NCBI GenBank assembly: GCA_022578965.1
Contig: MU400524.1
Coordinates: 459,446 to 523,445 of the forward strand
Direction of reading: 5' to 3'
Length of the DNA stretch: 64,000 nucleotides
DNA from: Xylaria sp. FL1777
Lineage: Eukaryota > Ascomycota > Sordariomycetes > Xylariales > Xylariaceae
In this document: one piece after another, positions 35,443-47,999 of the stretch
Numbering within the stretch: position 1 is the first letter of the stretch
How the letters are laid out: each line of letters begins with the position of its first letter
The notes under the pieces: model-generated
What the model was told of the DNA's origin: nothing
Database searches by the model: none
The model's input: the letters and a program-made list of their open reading frames with translations, nothing else
Program-made: the position numbers and the translations under genes

Positions 35443-35854
35443 ATGAAGGTAAGAGAACAGTCTTCTCGGGCCACGCCGATTTCTACCTTCCTCCATTCTC
35501 GCTGTCAAATTCCTAACGCGTTCCTAGTTTTCTGCCGCGACCTCTTTCCTCGCGGCGGCTGCGCATGCCGCACTCCTCTCAGTCACCGATAGTAGTACTA
35601 CTACTACTACCAGTACCACGGCGACCTCTATCACCACCACATCCTCTTCTTCATATTCGTCCACACCAACGCCGACACGTTACGTCATGCAATGTGGCGC
35701 AAGCATGAGTGATCTCTGCGGCGACGTCTGTTTCTGCGCTAGCAAAGACATGAATTGCCACGCAGACCCGTCGGCGCGATGCTACCAGATGTGCAGCTGT
35801 GTTGCCGAAAGCCCGCAGAGGAGGCGCGGGATGCCGGTGAGGTTGAATCGGTAA
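35443..35854 (+). CDS. Small secreted cysteine-rich protein, effector-like (110 aa)
   Basis: Two exons: 35443-35448 (ATGAAG) and 35528-35854. The 79-bp intron has a GTAAGA donor, a CCTAAC branch site and a CCTAG acceptor. The first exon encodes only Met-Lys; without it exon 2 lacks a start, so the gene is easy to miss. The product starts MKFSAATSFLAAAAHA, a clear signal peptide. A Ser/Thr-rich linker of about 40 residues follows, probably O-glycosylated, then a compact domain with eight cysteines in about 37 residues (CGASMSDLCGDVCFC ... C ... CYQMCSC) and a basic tail. The even cysteine number suggests four disulphides. Such proteins are often candidate effectors, antimicrobial peptides or wall-associated proteins; no family is recognised. 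No homologous copy lies in the window. Confidence 0.8.
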
Positions 35855-36107
35855 TACAAAGGGGGGTTTATTGAACATCTGAGCCGAGAAACTGATGCGG
35901 ATGGGTGCATGTGGAAGTTGTCTTAGGGTTGAGCTCATCGTGATTACGCTCGCAAAGTAGGCGGTGGCTGTAGATATATCGTAACCGGGCATAAACTTTC
36001 CGTCTCGCAAAAGATCGATGGCAAATTTATGCCATGAGTCATTAGTCTGTGAGTGCCTGGACCTCTCTTGTTTTTTTTTCTCTCACAACCTATTGCAATC
36101 GGATATA

Positions 36108-37042
36108 TCAGCCAGAGGTTCCCTTCGGTCTTCGTCGGCCATCCGTAGTATCACCAGCTAGCTCCGACCTAGCATTAGAGTCGAGTTCCGTCGGGTGATG
36201 CGGCGCGTCGACCTCCTGTATCTGCGGCGCGCCGTCGAGCTCGTAGTACACCCTCTCGGGTCCGGCAGCGTCCAGTTCCGGCTTCAGGTACTGCGGCTCG
36301 AATATATCGACGTGTTTCTTCTCTAAGCTTGAACCGGCGTCTGGCGCGATCTTCTTCTCGTCGCGTCGGGATTTCCGCCGGTAGTACACGACGAGGCCGA
36401 CCAGTGCGGCGAATATGCCCACGCCGGCAATGGTGCCGACCACGATCCCCGCGATGGCCCCGCCGCTTAACCCAGAGCCACTGCTCGCAGATTGCGACGG
36501 TGTGTCTGGGGTCCTGGTTGGTGATCCGGCACTAGTAGTGCTGGACGACGTTGATGTGGCGCGGCTGCTGGTGGATGAGGGGGTAGATGACGCTCTGATC
36601 CTGAATGAGCGGCCAGAGGTAGAGCTGAAGCCGCCGTTGTAAGTGATCCCGAGACTGCAGTACCAGTCTAAAGTTTTCTGGTCCGTCGTGGCCTCCACGA
36701 CCCATGGATAGCGTCCCATAGTTAAGTTGAGTTTGTCTAGTCGCAGCCATAGAGTCAGCATGTGATGTGCTATGAACTAGGAATATTTTGAGGTTGCTCC
36801 TGACCTTCTAGGACGTTATCTTGAGAGGTTCCCGAATCATCGAGTGTAAACAAGTACATATCTAGTTCACCTATGCCGCTGGCGTCTCCGTCCCATTCCC
36901 ACTTGAGGACAAACGTGGTTCCTTCGTCCATGATGGTATCAACTGGTATATCATTCAACAAATTAACAGTGTTGCTTCGCGCAACCGTTGCGACGAGCGC
37001 CAGAATCGCTAAGACTGGGAATTGTACGCCGACCATTTTCAT
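36108..37042 (-). CDS. Kre9/Knh-like surface protein with Ser/Thr stalk and one membrane helix (288 aa)
   Basis: Two exons: 37042-36805 and 36736-36108 (68-bp intron, GTCAGG donor, GCTGAC branch site). A signal peptide occupies residues 1-23 (VQFPVLAILALVATVARS). Residues 24-130 resemble the Kre9/Knh1-type N-terminal domain: NTVNLLNDIPVDTIMDEGTT, FVLKWEWDG, then LNLTMGRYPWVVEA and LGITYNGGFSSTSGRSFRI. A Ser/Thr-rich stalk, a glycine-rich membrane helix (AIAGIVVGTIAGVGIFAALV) and a basic stop-transfer (YYRRKSRRDEKK) follow, then an acidic cytoplasmic tail of about 90 residues. The layout is that of fungal wall-sensor-like or adhesion-like proteins, with the outer domain in the cell wall and the tail inside; the ligand is unknown. 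Confidence 0.82.
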
Positions 37043-37621
37043 TGCCGTTCTACTGGAGTGTATATTACTTGGTAACTAGATGTTTTGTGCATTAATAATA
37101 TCAACGTCGTTCAACGAAAGATTCAAGCTCGCCGGAAACGACCTACACAAGGAGGTACTGTATAGTTGTCCGCTTGAAACGCGGCTGCAGGGACGTGGTC
37201 CTATATTTGTCATGTTTTGAGAGAGTCTGAGGTCCTATCAAGATGAGCTTACTGCTTATGGACTTCTGCTACGGCAGCAGGGAACACTATACAATGGAAG
37301 GATGTGACGATGATCCGCCAAGACTCCTGTTTTCTCGGCCATTTCTCAGACTAGCCCTCTTAATTAGTCTGAAACCAGAGATATGCTTGAGGTCTATTAT
37401 TATCCCTCGCTGGCATTTGAACCTCAGGTCGTTCGATAAATAAGGTTAATCGAAGAGCTGATTCGGGGCCTCGATGAGTAGATGCGAGATATATACCTTT
37501 TATCGGACACCATAGTTCTACTTTGACTTAGTAGTACTACCCACTATATGAACGTAGCGCAAAGTTGCCTTTATTCACACTCTATATAGCTACGCAGAAC
37601 ATAGCGCTCGGGCATACCTGA

Positions 37622-40600
37622 CTATTTAGCCATACTCGGGTTAACGCTTCCCGACTTCTTCCTTAACGAAGGACTACTTCCCCAGGTCCCCGCAGACTTG
37701 CGCAGTCGGTTTCCCAGGCTAATTCTAGCAGCCGATATGGGTTGCTGAGAACGACCATAATCATGCTGAAGGGGTTTCCCTTGTCCATCCGCGAGAGGTA
37801 AACTGGCTCCGCTAGCAACAGTCTCCCAATCATTCTTGTCTATAGATCCCCGTTTGTCATTGGCGCCCTTCTCGTTTTTGTCCTCCGATGGTTTGCGTAC
37901 TTTGCCTTGTCGCAAGGCACCCATCATGGCAGCAATCGTTTCAATTTGACCGTGGCTCGCTTCTCTCATACAATCACATTCATCGCCTGCCGGACACTCT
38001 ATCTGATCAGCCGCATGCCACTCAGCAAGACATGCATCATGAATCGCGCAGCCGCAAGCTAGACAAGGAGGATAGAGAGCATCAATGGGTTCTCTACAGA
38101 ATACACAGAGGAGTTGCGTTTGGGTCCGTTTACAGCGCTCGCAAGTGCCCACACCACCACCGACCATGGCGTGATCCTGGGTTGAGCGAATGGGATCCAG
38201 ATGTATCTCATGTACGCGGCAGATACCACGAATATCAATGCCGCGTCCAGATGCGATCAAGGCTTGCAGTTGCTCCTTTTTACCCACCGCTATGGGAGAG
38301 TGCACAGTAGGATGGGCGTGTGAGACATTGCTCAGGTTATCCGTGCTGTGGTAGGAACTATAGAAGCCTTCTGTGCCGGCACTCTTGAACAATGCAGAGT
38401 GGGCTGTTGATGGGCTGTCTTTGAGGACATTGAATTTCATAACTTCTAGACAAGCTAAAGGCTGCTCCCACATCTGTAACATTTCAGCATAGGAGTGGCG
38501 GTAGCCTGCATATATCGCATTACGAGATGGCTCTAAAAATGGTACAGATAACCATCCATCGTCATCGAAAATGGTTTGATTTTCCATTTCAGTGGATATT
38601 CCGTAGCATACTAAATACTGGGTTTCATCTCTTCGGTATTCATCATCGGACAATGAATTACGAGCCGTCATAGACGGTTCGGATGTCGGTCCCATCGTGG
38701 TCGAGCCACCCCAAGTAATGTTGGACGGCGTGAAAGTAGTGAGAAAACCCTCACCTGGGCTGATTCGCTTACGCGGCGGCGGGGATGTAGATGTAACACT
38801 AGTAAAGGGTCTTTGAATGCTAGCTAGGCTAGACGTTATACCCGTGGCTCGACGTAATAGCCGGTTATCCGGCGAGGTTGACAAGCTTTGTGTTGGGTCC
38901 CCTTCGGAAAAGTGGTCTTTTGATGTTCTAGTCGGGGGTGTTTCACCACATGAGTAGGACGTAGACTCTGGCTCCCCGGGCCAGAGCTCTTCGGATCCAT
39001 ACGAACCGACAATGTGAGGTGTATGTATCGTCTTGGGTGTTGATACTGCTGAATTGGCCTGACTTTTGTATTTCGCGTGGGAGGCATACCATAGTGATAC
39101 ATCGGGAGGAAAATAATCTAGAGAAAATGCCGGTGCTTTCATTGGGAGTGGCGTCTCTGGTTGGGGAAGTTGTGATCCCGCATAAGCAACGCTGTCTTCA
39201 GCGGTTGACTCGCTAAATATACATGAAAGCATAGCCAGCATCTGTACATCGGCGAGTTGCTCGAAATAATCGAAAAGGTTGTTAATAAGGTGTTTTGCCA
39301 AAGGATGATGCCCCCATTTAACTCGTCCTATGAGAATGTTGTTATCACGACTGTCTGATAGTGGCTTGTCGCCGAAACGCGCGACCGCATCTTTAGCGAT
39401 GACGAGAATGGTATCCTGTTGCTTCTCTTGCGCCAGAAGCTCGAGAGGGATGTCTTTTCGAAGTAGTAATGCGGCATATCGCCATACATCTACTAGATCA
39501 TGCCGACCATATTTCTCAGCCACGAGAGCGTTGTGTTCACATACATCGGCCCCATCCCCAAAGATAAGATATTCACGGGCCAGTTCTCGTTTTGATGGTA
39601 GGTCTCTAGCGAAGTTATGTATTGACACGATGTTTTTGGGTTTTCCTATGCGCCGCCTGCTGGCAGCAGTACCAGTCCCAGTCCCAGTACCGATACCCGT
39701 CCCTCCGCCGCTAGAGTGCATTGAGTATGTGCCGCTGAGAGCCTTCCTGAATTGGCGGCCAGGTAAATACCACGCATCGATTTTATTTAAGTAGGAGGTT
39801 TCAGAGTCGCTCGAGCTTGAAGAATCATCAGATGCCTCCGAATCAGATTGGTCGTCGGGCACCGACGTTTCATCATTCAGGTTTCTGTGGCGCGGTGGAG
39901 TCGAATCTTGTTGTAGGCGACCAAAACTTGCAAATGTTGGCTCATCTTTCCGCCGTTCTCTAAATCCATCAGTGGGGGTGAACAAAACGCGAGCCTTTTC
40001 ATCCTTTGTGGGAAAGAAACAGACGAGTCGTCCATCATTTGAGAACCGAGCACCACATGTCCGTGGAATTGGAGGGATCGTTGGTCGATTAATCGGTGCC
40101 AAAGTAGCATCGAGTTCAGTACTAGCAGTGAGTTCCTGAGACATGGTCACGGAACCACCGGCTAGGATATCATTTTCCTCCTCGCTTGAACTTTCGTCGT
40201 CTATGCCACCGAAGTCGTCATCTAGATCTCTAACGTTTTTGAAAAATGTGTCACTATTAGAGAGATCGATTTCTCCCAGCAAGTAACTAAACGCGACATC
40301 AAGACAGTTTTGGCGTTTCTTCGAGGACTGATTCGCCAGCTGATTCACGTCATGATCGAGCTTCTTGTATGTCTGGTCAGCCATCAGTGCAGACTTCTCA
40401 ATTGTGAACCGTGGTGCTCTAGCTTTAGGGTATCTCGTTGGAACATCAACGTTGACCTTGATATATATTGTGTCCCCATTTTCACCCCAGGGTCCTTTCA
40501 GAGAGGCTTTCAGGGTAAGCGAGTCCATGTCAAGGTTATCCCACTGAACGTTAGGAAGTTGCTGATTAACGCGGAGGATCTCTTCCTGTAGCGTCTCTGG

Positions 40601-42145
40601 TTCACCCCAATGTTCGTGGTGGAAGCTTGGTCCGAACATAGTAGAATCCTTAGAGTCTTTTCTCTGAGGCGAGGTTATCATGGACGCTTTCCTCTTGTTC
40701 ATGGTGATTCCCTTCATCCAACCCAGTTGATCGAACTGACGATCAGTACCCTTTTCTGCAGTGGGCCGCGCCTTCATAGACTGCCCTTTCCAAGAAGAAC
40801 CTTTGCCGGGCTTAGATATATGAGCCGACATAGTTCGCATCCCTAGAGTCAGGGCACTGCGCCTATATTGGCTCCCTCTGCTGCTTGGACGAGGATCACT
40901 CATACTTGCCGTTCTCCTCTCTCTACTGGAACTATCATCAATCGCCCTGTATGTTTTATACTGAGCTCCCTTCCGGGTGATGGGAATTCTGCGAGCCTCG
41001 CCGCCTTTGAGGTAGCCTACTGACTGGAGGATGTGTGATCCTGCCTTGTGTAGCCGGAGTTCGTTATCTTCCCCCCACGACACGAGTTGGAAGTCCCGAT
41101 CATCAATTCCATCAGAAATGCCCCCGCGCGTCCTCCATAGGAATTCTTTAACCTTGTGGCTTCCGTGGCCGGGGAAAACCGTGACGGGGGCTACAATATC
41201 TTCGAGAGGCCCGTCCTCGTTGCGACGCAGGTCGTAGAGATACAGGTTTCCAGGATCGTTCTGGGGCATAGCAAGTAGCCCCCATCCAAACGGCGTATGG
41301 CGTGCGCGCCACGTGGGGAACTCTGTCCTGATAATCCTTTCCGGCTCGTCTGAAGTCGCATAGTCCCACAACTTGATACTCTTGTCCAAGGAGCAAGTCG
41401 CTATTTTGGTAGCCTCGGTGCGATTCCAATCCAGGCCATATATCTTCGATGTATGCGCGCTTATGGTCTTGAGAGGGGTTGAAGGTTTTCTTTCGTCCCA
41501 AATATGTAACAACCGGTCATGAGAGGAGGCTAAAATGTATTGATCCTGGCGATTGTACTTAACTTGTGTTGCGCCAGCAAACCAGTCACAAAATGTCAAT
41601 ACAGGCTGTTTGGGTTTCCGTAGGTCCCAAGAGTGAACGCAACCATCGACAGCGCAGGTGGCAAGAATATCCGGGTGATGCGCCGAGAAATTGACATCTG
41701 TAATAGCTCTGTTATGTCCCTGGAGAGAATGCTCGATGGCGCTATCGTCCCCCAAGCTCAAATTCCAGACAAGACAGCGATGATTCGCAGTAGAAGCCAC
41801 CCAGTAGTCACGCGCAGCAAAGGGCGACCACTGGACATCGACAACCAGCCAAGGTAACCCATGAGTACTCAGTCTTCGAGGCGGGCTGAAGGGAGAGTCC
41901 AGGTCGATGATAGCAAGTCCCTCGGGCCTACGTTTAGATGTCAGCAAGCGCCCCCTACTTTCAGAGACCCTTCACACTTACGAAGCCAAAGCCACATCGC
42001 GTCCGGATGGCGATATCGTGGCTGATCCAACGAGACCATCGACGTGGATGGTAACGTCTGCATCAAAGGTCTCACTATCGTATGCCGACTTGATGATTTT
42101 GTTCTTCCTCTGTGTGTCTGATGGGCGATCGAATGTAGAAGGCAT
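37622..42145 (-). CDS. MTC5 (SEA3): SEACIT/GATOR1-2 pathway subunit Sea3/Mtc5 (WDR59 homologue, 1489 aa)
   Basis: Two exons: 42145-41982 and 41927-37622 (54-bp intron, GTAAGT donor). The first in-frame ATG is at 42145; the open frame extends 51 bases upstream only through non-ATG codons. An N-terminal WD40 propeller occupies about residues 40-370 (VDVQWSPFAARDYWVAS, DGCVHSWDLRKP, DRLLHIWDERKP, DKSIKLWDY). An RWD domain follows (LQEEILRVNQQLPNVQW ... VDVPTRYPKARAPRFTI), then a long disordered middle and a C-terminal RING-like zinc region at about 1317-1374 (CERCK, CVFCREPIDALYPPC, HDACLAEW). This domain order defines Sea3/WDR59, a SEA (GATOR2-type) subunit that coats the vacuole and relays amino-acid state to TORC1. 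A short hexanucleotide repeat near 39,668-39,706 encodes a Gly-Thr run. Confidence 0.93.
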
Positions 42146-42610
42146 GATTCCGGATATAGTTCCATCAACGGAAGAGTCGAGCGCCTTCACTCGCACGATG
42201 AATTAACCACGAGCAGGACGCATGACGCCTCATCCAGCCCTGCTGAGCCAGTGTAAAGCTGTATCGGAAAACTATTCATTACCCGTCTCATGCGAACAGT
42301 GAAGTCCGCACAAGTGAGCCGTGGTTGTGGGTCATGAGGCTGATTTCTTTATTGAAGATGCGACTTTGCACCTCGGGTAGTTTCAATGTATGTCAATTTT
42401 GATGCGCATGGGAGATACGAATGCCAAGGTGAAGCTTTGATGAGAGCTACACTAAGATAAAGGGGTACGTACATCTGGAAGCTACCTTACCTTGCACTAG
42501 TATAGGTACTACCAGTGTAGGCTAGCTATCACATGACCCACAGGGCATAAACCCACTATAGGTAGCCATATGTAGCCGTCTGTACACAGTAGTCACAGTA
42601 TGGGATTTAT
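42146..42610. other. SEA3 upstream region up to the AT-rich block
   Basis: This is the only normal-composition DNA between the SEA3 start codon and the AT-rich block, about 465 bases, and must hold the promoter. No gene is visible. Confidence 0.5.
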
Positions 42611-42619
42611 CCTATTTAT

Positions 42620-45600
42620 AACTACCACTATACCAAAATATAACAAGATATAATACAATATAGATTGCTAAAACAGCAGGCATTTATTGCTATAATTAGT
42701 AGCTAGCAATAAAGATTGTTGCTTTTTTGCTTTTTTTTTTGCTTTTGTTGCTTTTTTTGATTTTTTTTGTTTTTTTGTAGTTAAGCTACTTTTTAGCCTT
42801 GCTATATAATTAATTTAAACTAGGCTTTTTTTTATTACTAAATATTACTAATTTTACTACAAATTTTAAAATTATTACTTTGCTAGTTAAAATGTTTATT
42901 AACGTAAATTTTTAATATTATAAAGTTAAGCAGGTTTATTATTATTATATTAATAAAACATAGCTAAATTAAATAACATTTATAACTATTAGCATAGTTT
43001 TAAACGTTTGTTTTAATATTATAAAATATTAGCTTTTATATTAAAAGCTTTTAAAATGCAGTACTTAAGATTTTATTTAAATTATATATAGCTACTAAAA
43101 GTATTGCTTTATAATTATAACAAATATATTAAACGTATTTTTTAAACACTAATTATTATAATTCTTTTTTATTAGTTATTTTTATGCAAGTTTTATTAAA
43201 CCGCTTAATTTAAAGTAAAAAGTACTTTTTTTAAATAAATTTTTTGCTATAATTATAGCTTTAGCTAATAATGTTATTTTTTACTTTTTTAAGTAAGTTA
43301 AATTATAGCAAAAGTTTTAAACTTTTTTTAATAATTAAAAAAAAGTATACTTTTTTTTAAAAAGTCTATTTTTTATTAAAAAAACATTTAGCATTTTTTG
43401 CATTTTGTTTGCATAGTTTACTTTATTTAGCTAAAATAAACTAGCAGCTATATATTTTACTTTATTTAATTATTTAAAATATAACACTAATAACTTTATT
43501 TTCCGATTATTAGTAAATTTTACTATTAATAAACCTAGTATATTATTTATAATATTAAGTTTATTTACTAAAAATGCTGCTAATTTTATTATAGTAGCAT
43601 TTAACTATTAAAAAACTAATATAGCTAAAATAATAGCTAAAACAATTATTTAAATTAATTAAAATTTTTTAATAGCTATAAATTAAAGCTTTATTTTTAA
43701 AGCAAATAAAGTTAGTTTTTTTAATTTTATTATAAAAAATTTTAATAAATTTAGTGTAATTATTTAAAGCAAATTAACTATATATATAAATGTTTAAACT
43801 TTTATTAATAAATTAATATATTTAACTAAAACATATAAAAAAAATAAAGTTAAAACTATTTAGATTATTTGTTTTTAAACATTTATTTTAGCGTAATATA
43901 TAGCTAAACTTATTAACTTAAAAAAATTAGCGTTATGCTTAAAAAACGTAAAATAAATATGCAAAAGTTTTTAAAAACACTTTTAAATTAATTATATATA
44001 AGCTTTTAGTAATCTTTAAAGCAAAAAGTTTATAATAACTAACATTTAATAAAGCAAATCTTTTAAACTATTTATATAAAGCATTATATATAATAAAAAG
44101 TTATATAATTATTTTATTAAAAATTAGCTTATAGCTATATTTTAAGCTTTTAACCTTAATATTTAGATTTAACTAATTAAACTTAATAATAAAACTATAT
44201 ATATTGTATTACTTAAGTTTAATAGCTTTAGAAAGCTATATTAAAAGCTACCTAATTTTATATATAAGTAAAAATTGTGCTAAAGCTAAATAAAAACATT
44301 TTTGCTAACTGTTTATTATTATAACTTATACTTTTTTTATAGCTAACTATATAAGTACTATTATTTAAAAACTATGTTGCTTAATTTTTATTTAATACTG
44401 TTGTTTTTGCTGCTTGCATTTTTGCTTGCTACGTAAGCGTAGCTTTTTATTATTTGGACTGCTTACTAACAGTTTTTAAATGGGTTTTTTTTAGGCTAGT
44501 TTTAAAACTTTAGTATATTAATAATAGTTTGCGATTTTGTTTTTTGTGCAGTTATTAATATAGTTTTTTCTAGTAAGCAATTTTTTAAGCAAATAGTATT
44601 TTTGCTTGCTAAATTATTAGCTTTTTGCTTACGTAGCATTTTTATAGCAGTAATAATATATAATTAGCTTAAAGTTAGTTTTATTACAAATTATATAAAG
44701 CAATAAATAAAAGCGTTTTTAGCTAGCTTGCATGCTTAAATAGCTTTTAAGCATTTTATTGCTTAAGCTAAATAATTACTTTAATAAAAAAAGCATGTAG
44801 CTGCTTTTTTTTTAGTTTATATAAAACATAAGTTTGCTTTATTTTTAGCGTGTTTTAAAAATTTGCATTAGCTGCATTTTTGCTTATTTTTACATATGCT
44901 AGCTTAATAGTTTTATTTTTAGCAGTTATAATATTAAGTTGCTATTATATTTATAAAATAAAAAGCTACTTAAAAGTAGCAATAGTTCTAAAAAAGTTTA
45001 TTAGTATATATTATGTTTGCATTTTTTGCAGTTATAACTTTAATATATACTAAGCACATTTTTTGCTTGCGTTATAATAAACAAAGTAAAAAAAACAGCT
45101 TTTTAATTTTTAGTTTTTAATTAGCTAGCTTAAGTTAAGCTAGCATTTTTTTTTTTTTTTTTTTTAGTATTTGTTTAGTTAATAGGCCTAAAACTATTAG
45201 CTAGTATAGTTAAAAGTGCATTTTTGATTTTTTGTTAAATGTTTAACAGGCTTATAACATATTTGCTAGCATTTAAGTTTAAATTTTTTGCTTATTAAAA
45301 ATAATTTTTTAATTATTATTTAGTAGTTTATATATTGCTTAAACTACGTTTACTTTTATTGCTTAGTTTAACTTTTATATTATAATTAACTTTGTTTTTA
45401 TTTTAGCTTTATAGCTAGCAAAAGTTATAATAATAGCTTAATTAAAGTTTATTACTATAATAGCTTTAAAGTAAATTAATAAAGCAACGCGTAAAAATTT
45501 TTTATTGTTGTTTATTTGTAGCATATTTACATAAAACATAAACTATTAACAAAAAAAATTATTAACTTTAGCTTGTTTGCTTATGCGATCTTTAAATTAC

Positions 45601-47900
45601 TAAATTTATATATATAGCAATTTTACTTTTGCAGCAAGCTTTTTTTACTTTGTTAATAATACTTATAATAAGTTTTAATTAGTACGCTTACTACTTTTAA
45701 TACTACTATTTATTTATAGCTGCTTGTTTATTTGCTAAAAGTAATATGCTTTTAATAGCTTTTTAATAACTTAGCAAGCACTATAAATAGTTTACTTATT
45801 TAAGTTTTTTTTAAAAAAGATTTTAATGTTTACTATTGTTTTATTTAGCTTGTTTATATAACACTGCAAGTTTAACATTAAATTTATTATTAATTGCTGC
45901 TAGTTTAAGTTTATACTGTTAGCTAGTTATAGCTAGTTTTATATTAAAAAAGTTGCGTTATAGTTTTTTGCTTTTTTTATTTTTACCTTTATTTTTTTTT
46001 AGGCTGTTATTTGTATAGGCTCGTTTTATATATAGCAAGTTTTCGTAAGTCTAGTTTTTAAGGCTGCGCAAGTATTTTTGTAAATCTAGCCAGTCGCAAA
46101 AAAAAGCAGAAAAGCTCTTAATAAAACTATATTAAACAATTTTTTTATAAAGCTAAATAATTATAAAAGTGTTTTAATAGCTAAAGCTAATTAATTATTA
46201 TATTAATTATTAATTGTTTTTTTATAACTAGTTTTTGCTTATTATAGCAAGCATAATTTTTGTTTGCTTTACTTTTTATATTTTTTTAATACTTTTTTTT
46301 ATGCTTTTTTTTATGCTTTTTTTTATGCTTTTAAAGCTAACGTGCTGCTTTATTAGCTTTAGTAGTACTACTAAAACAAAAAAAAATACAAAATAAAATA
46401 CTGTTTAAAATATTTTAATTATTACTAAAGAAATCTTTAGCTTTAAAGTTATAATTAATAGTAAAAAATTTTTATTTTATTAGAACTAAGCATAAATGCT
46501 AGCTAAATAAAATAACGTTTGTTTTAGCAGTAAAATTAGTAAAAAAACAATTGTTTTTTTTAACCCTATTAAAAAAATTAACTAAAAGTATATTATATAA
46601 AAGATTATTTTTATAACTTAAAATATAATTTTTAGCTATTTAACAATTATTAGTAAAACGTACTTAATTATAATAAGTAAAGCTTTTTTAAAAAATTTTA
46701 AGTTTTTTAGCAGTTTTTTTTACAGCAGTAATATTAAACTTTTATTAACTTTGTTTTTTTTTATAGCAATATACTTAAAAGCTTTAAACCTTTTAATTTC
46801 GAAAAGCAGTTCTAGTATATAAATAAAGCTATTAATTTTAAAGTTATACTAAAGAAACTTTATATATGTTAAATATATTGCTTATTTTTTAAGTTTAATA
46901 ATAAACTTTATATTTATATTTAAAAAGTATATAATTATATTAATATTATGTTTAGTTACTTTATTAGCAATACTTAAAACAATAATATTAATAACTTTTT
47001 AATTATAAAGTATATATATATTATAGTTAACAAAAATAAATATATAGCTGTTTTGCTTTATACTTTTTTTAAATATATTAATGTTACTTATATTTAAAAG
47101 TTACATTTATTTATTATATAATTATTAATAGATTTTTAACTTAATATAAGTATAAGCTTTATATATAAGTTTAAAACTTATTTTTATATATATATTATAA
47201 TTTTATTAAACTTTAAACATAAAAATAAAGTTTGCAAAAATATAAGTTATACTTAAACTATAGCAAATATTTTGTAGATTATTTAGCAGTATTTTAAAGT
47301 TAAAATATAACAAAAAGCTATTTTAATAATTATATAAAGTATAGCTAAAGGTTAATATATTACGTTTTAATATATAATTATTTAGTTTTTTTTTAAAAGC
47401 GTTTATAATAAAAAACTATATGTTGCATTTTTTATTCGTAAAATAACATTAATAAATAGTTTATAAACTAATATGCTTATTAAAATAAACATATTAAACT
47501 TTAAACAAATTAATATTATTTTATTTTATAAAGTAGCAGTTATTTAATTTTATAAGGTAGCTATATTACTATTAGTTATTTTAAAAGCAATTAAACGTAT
47601 TAAAGTATATATTAGTTAAGGCATAATAATACTTGCTTATATAATTAAATAACTATTTATATAGCATGCTACATTTTTCGGTTAAAACTTTATTTTTAAA
47701 CTAATAACTAATTTTATTATTTGTTTTGCTATTATTATTAATAATAATACTATATATATTTTTATATATAATAATATAAACTAGTATATATATATATATA
47801 AATATATTATATTAAGTATGCTATTGCTTATAAAACTAAATTACTGCAGTTATGTTATAACTAATTAAAACGCTTTAAAATTAGTAATATATTAGCTAGA
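42620..47900. other. Unassigned AT-rich repeat DNA left of the second Gypsy pol
   Basis: Decayed sequence with no domain I can assign. Its right part should hold gag and protease of the element whose pol begins near 48,000. The stretch 44,400-46,350 keeps more G and C than its surroundings and may read on the minus strand, suggesting a different element. No LTR could be paired. Confidence 0.5.
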
Positions 47901-47999
47901 TTTTAGTTCTAATAGTATTTTTTTAAAAACAAAGGACTTTATTTTGTTTAATAGTAATACTATTAAGCATTTATGCAAAATATCTATATATAAGCATTT

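Noticed and set aside
35651..36010. Minus-strand 119-residue open frame
   Set aside because: It overlaps the cysteine-rich domain of the secreted protein, has no domain and no start context.
41978..42196. Start of SEA3 at 42196
   Set aside because: The codon there is GTG; the first in-frame ATG is at 42145 and gives the N-terminus expected for the family.
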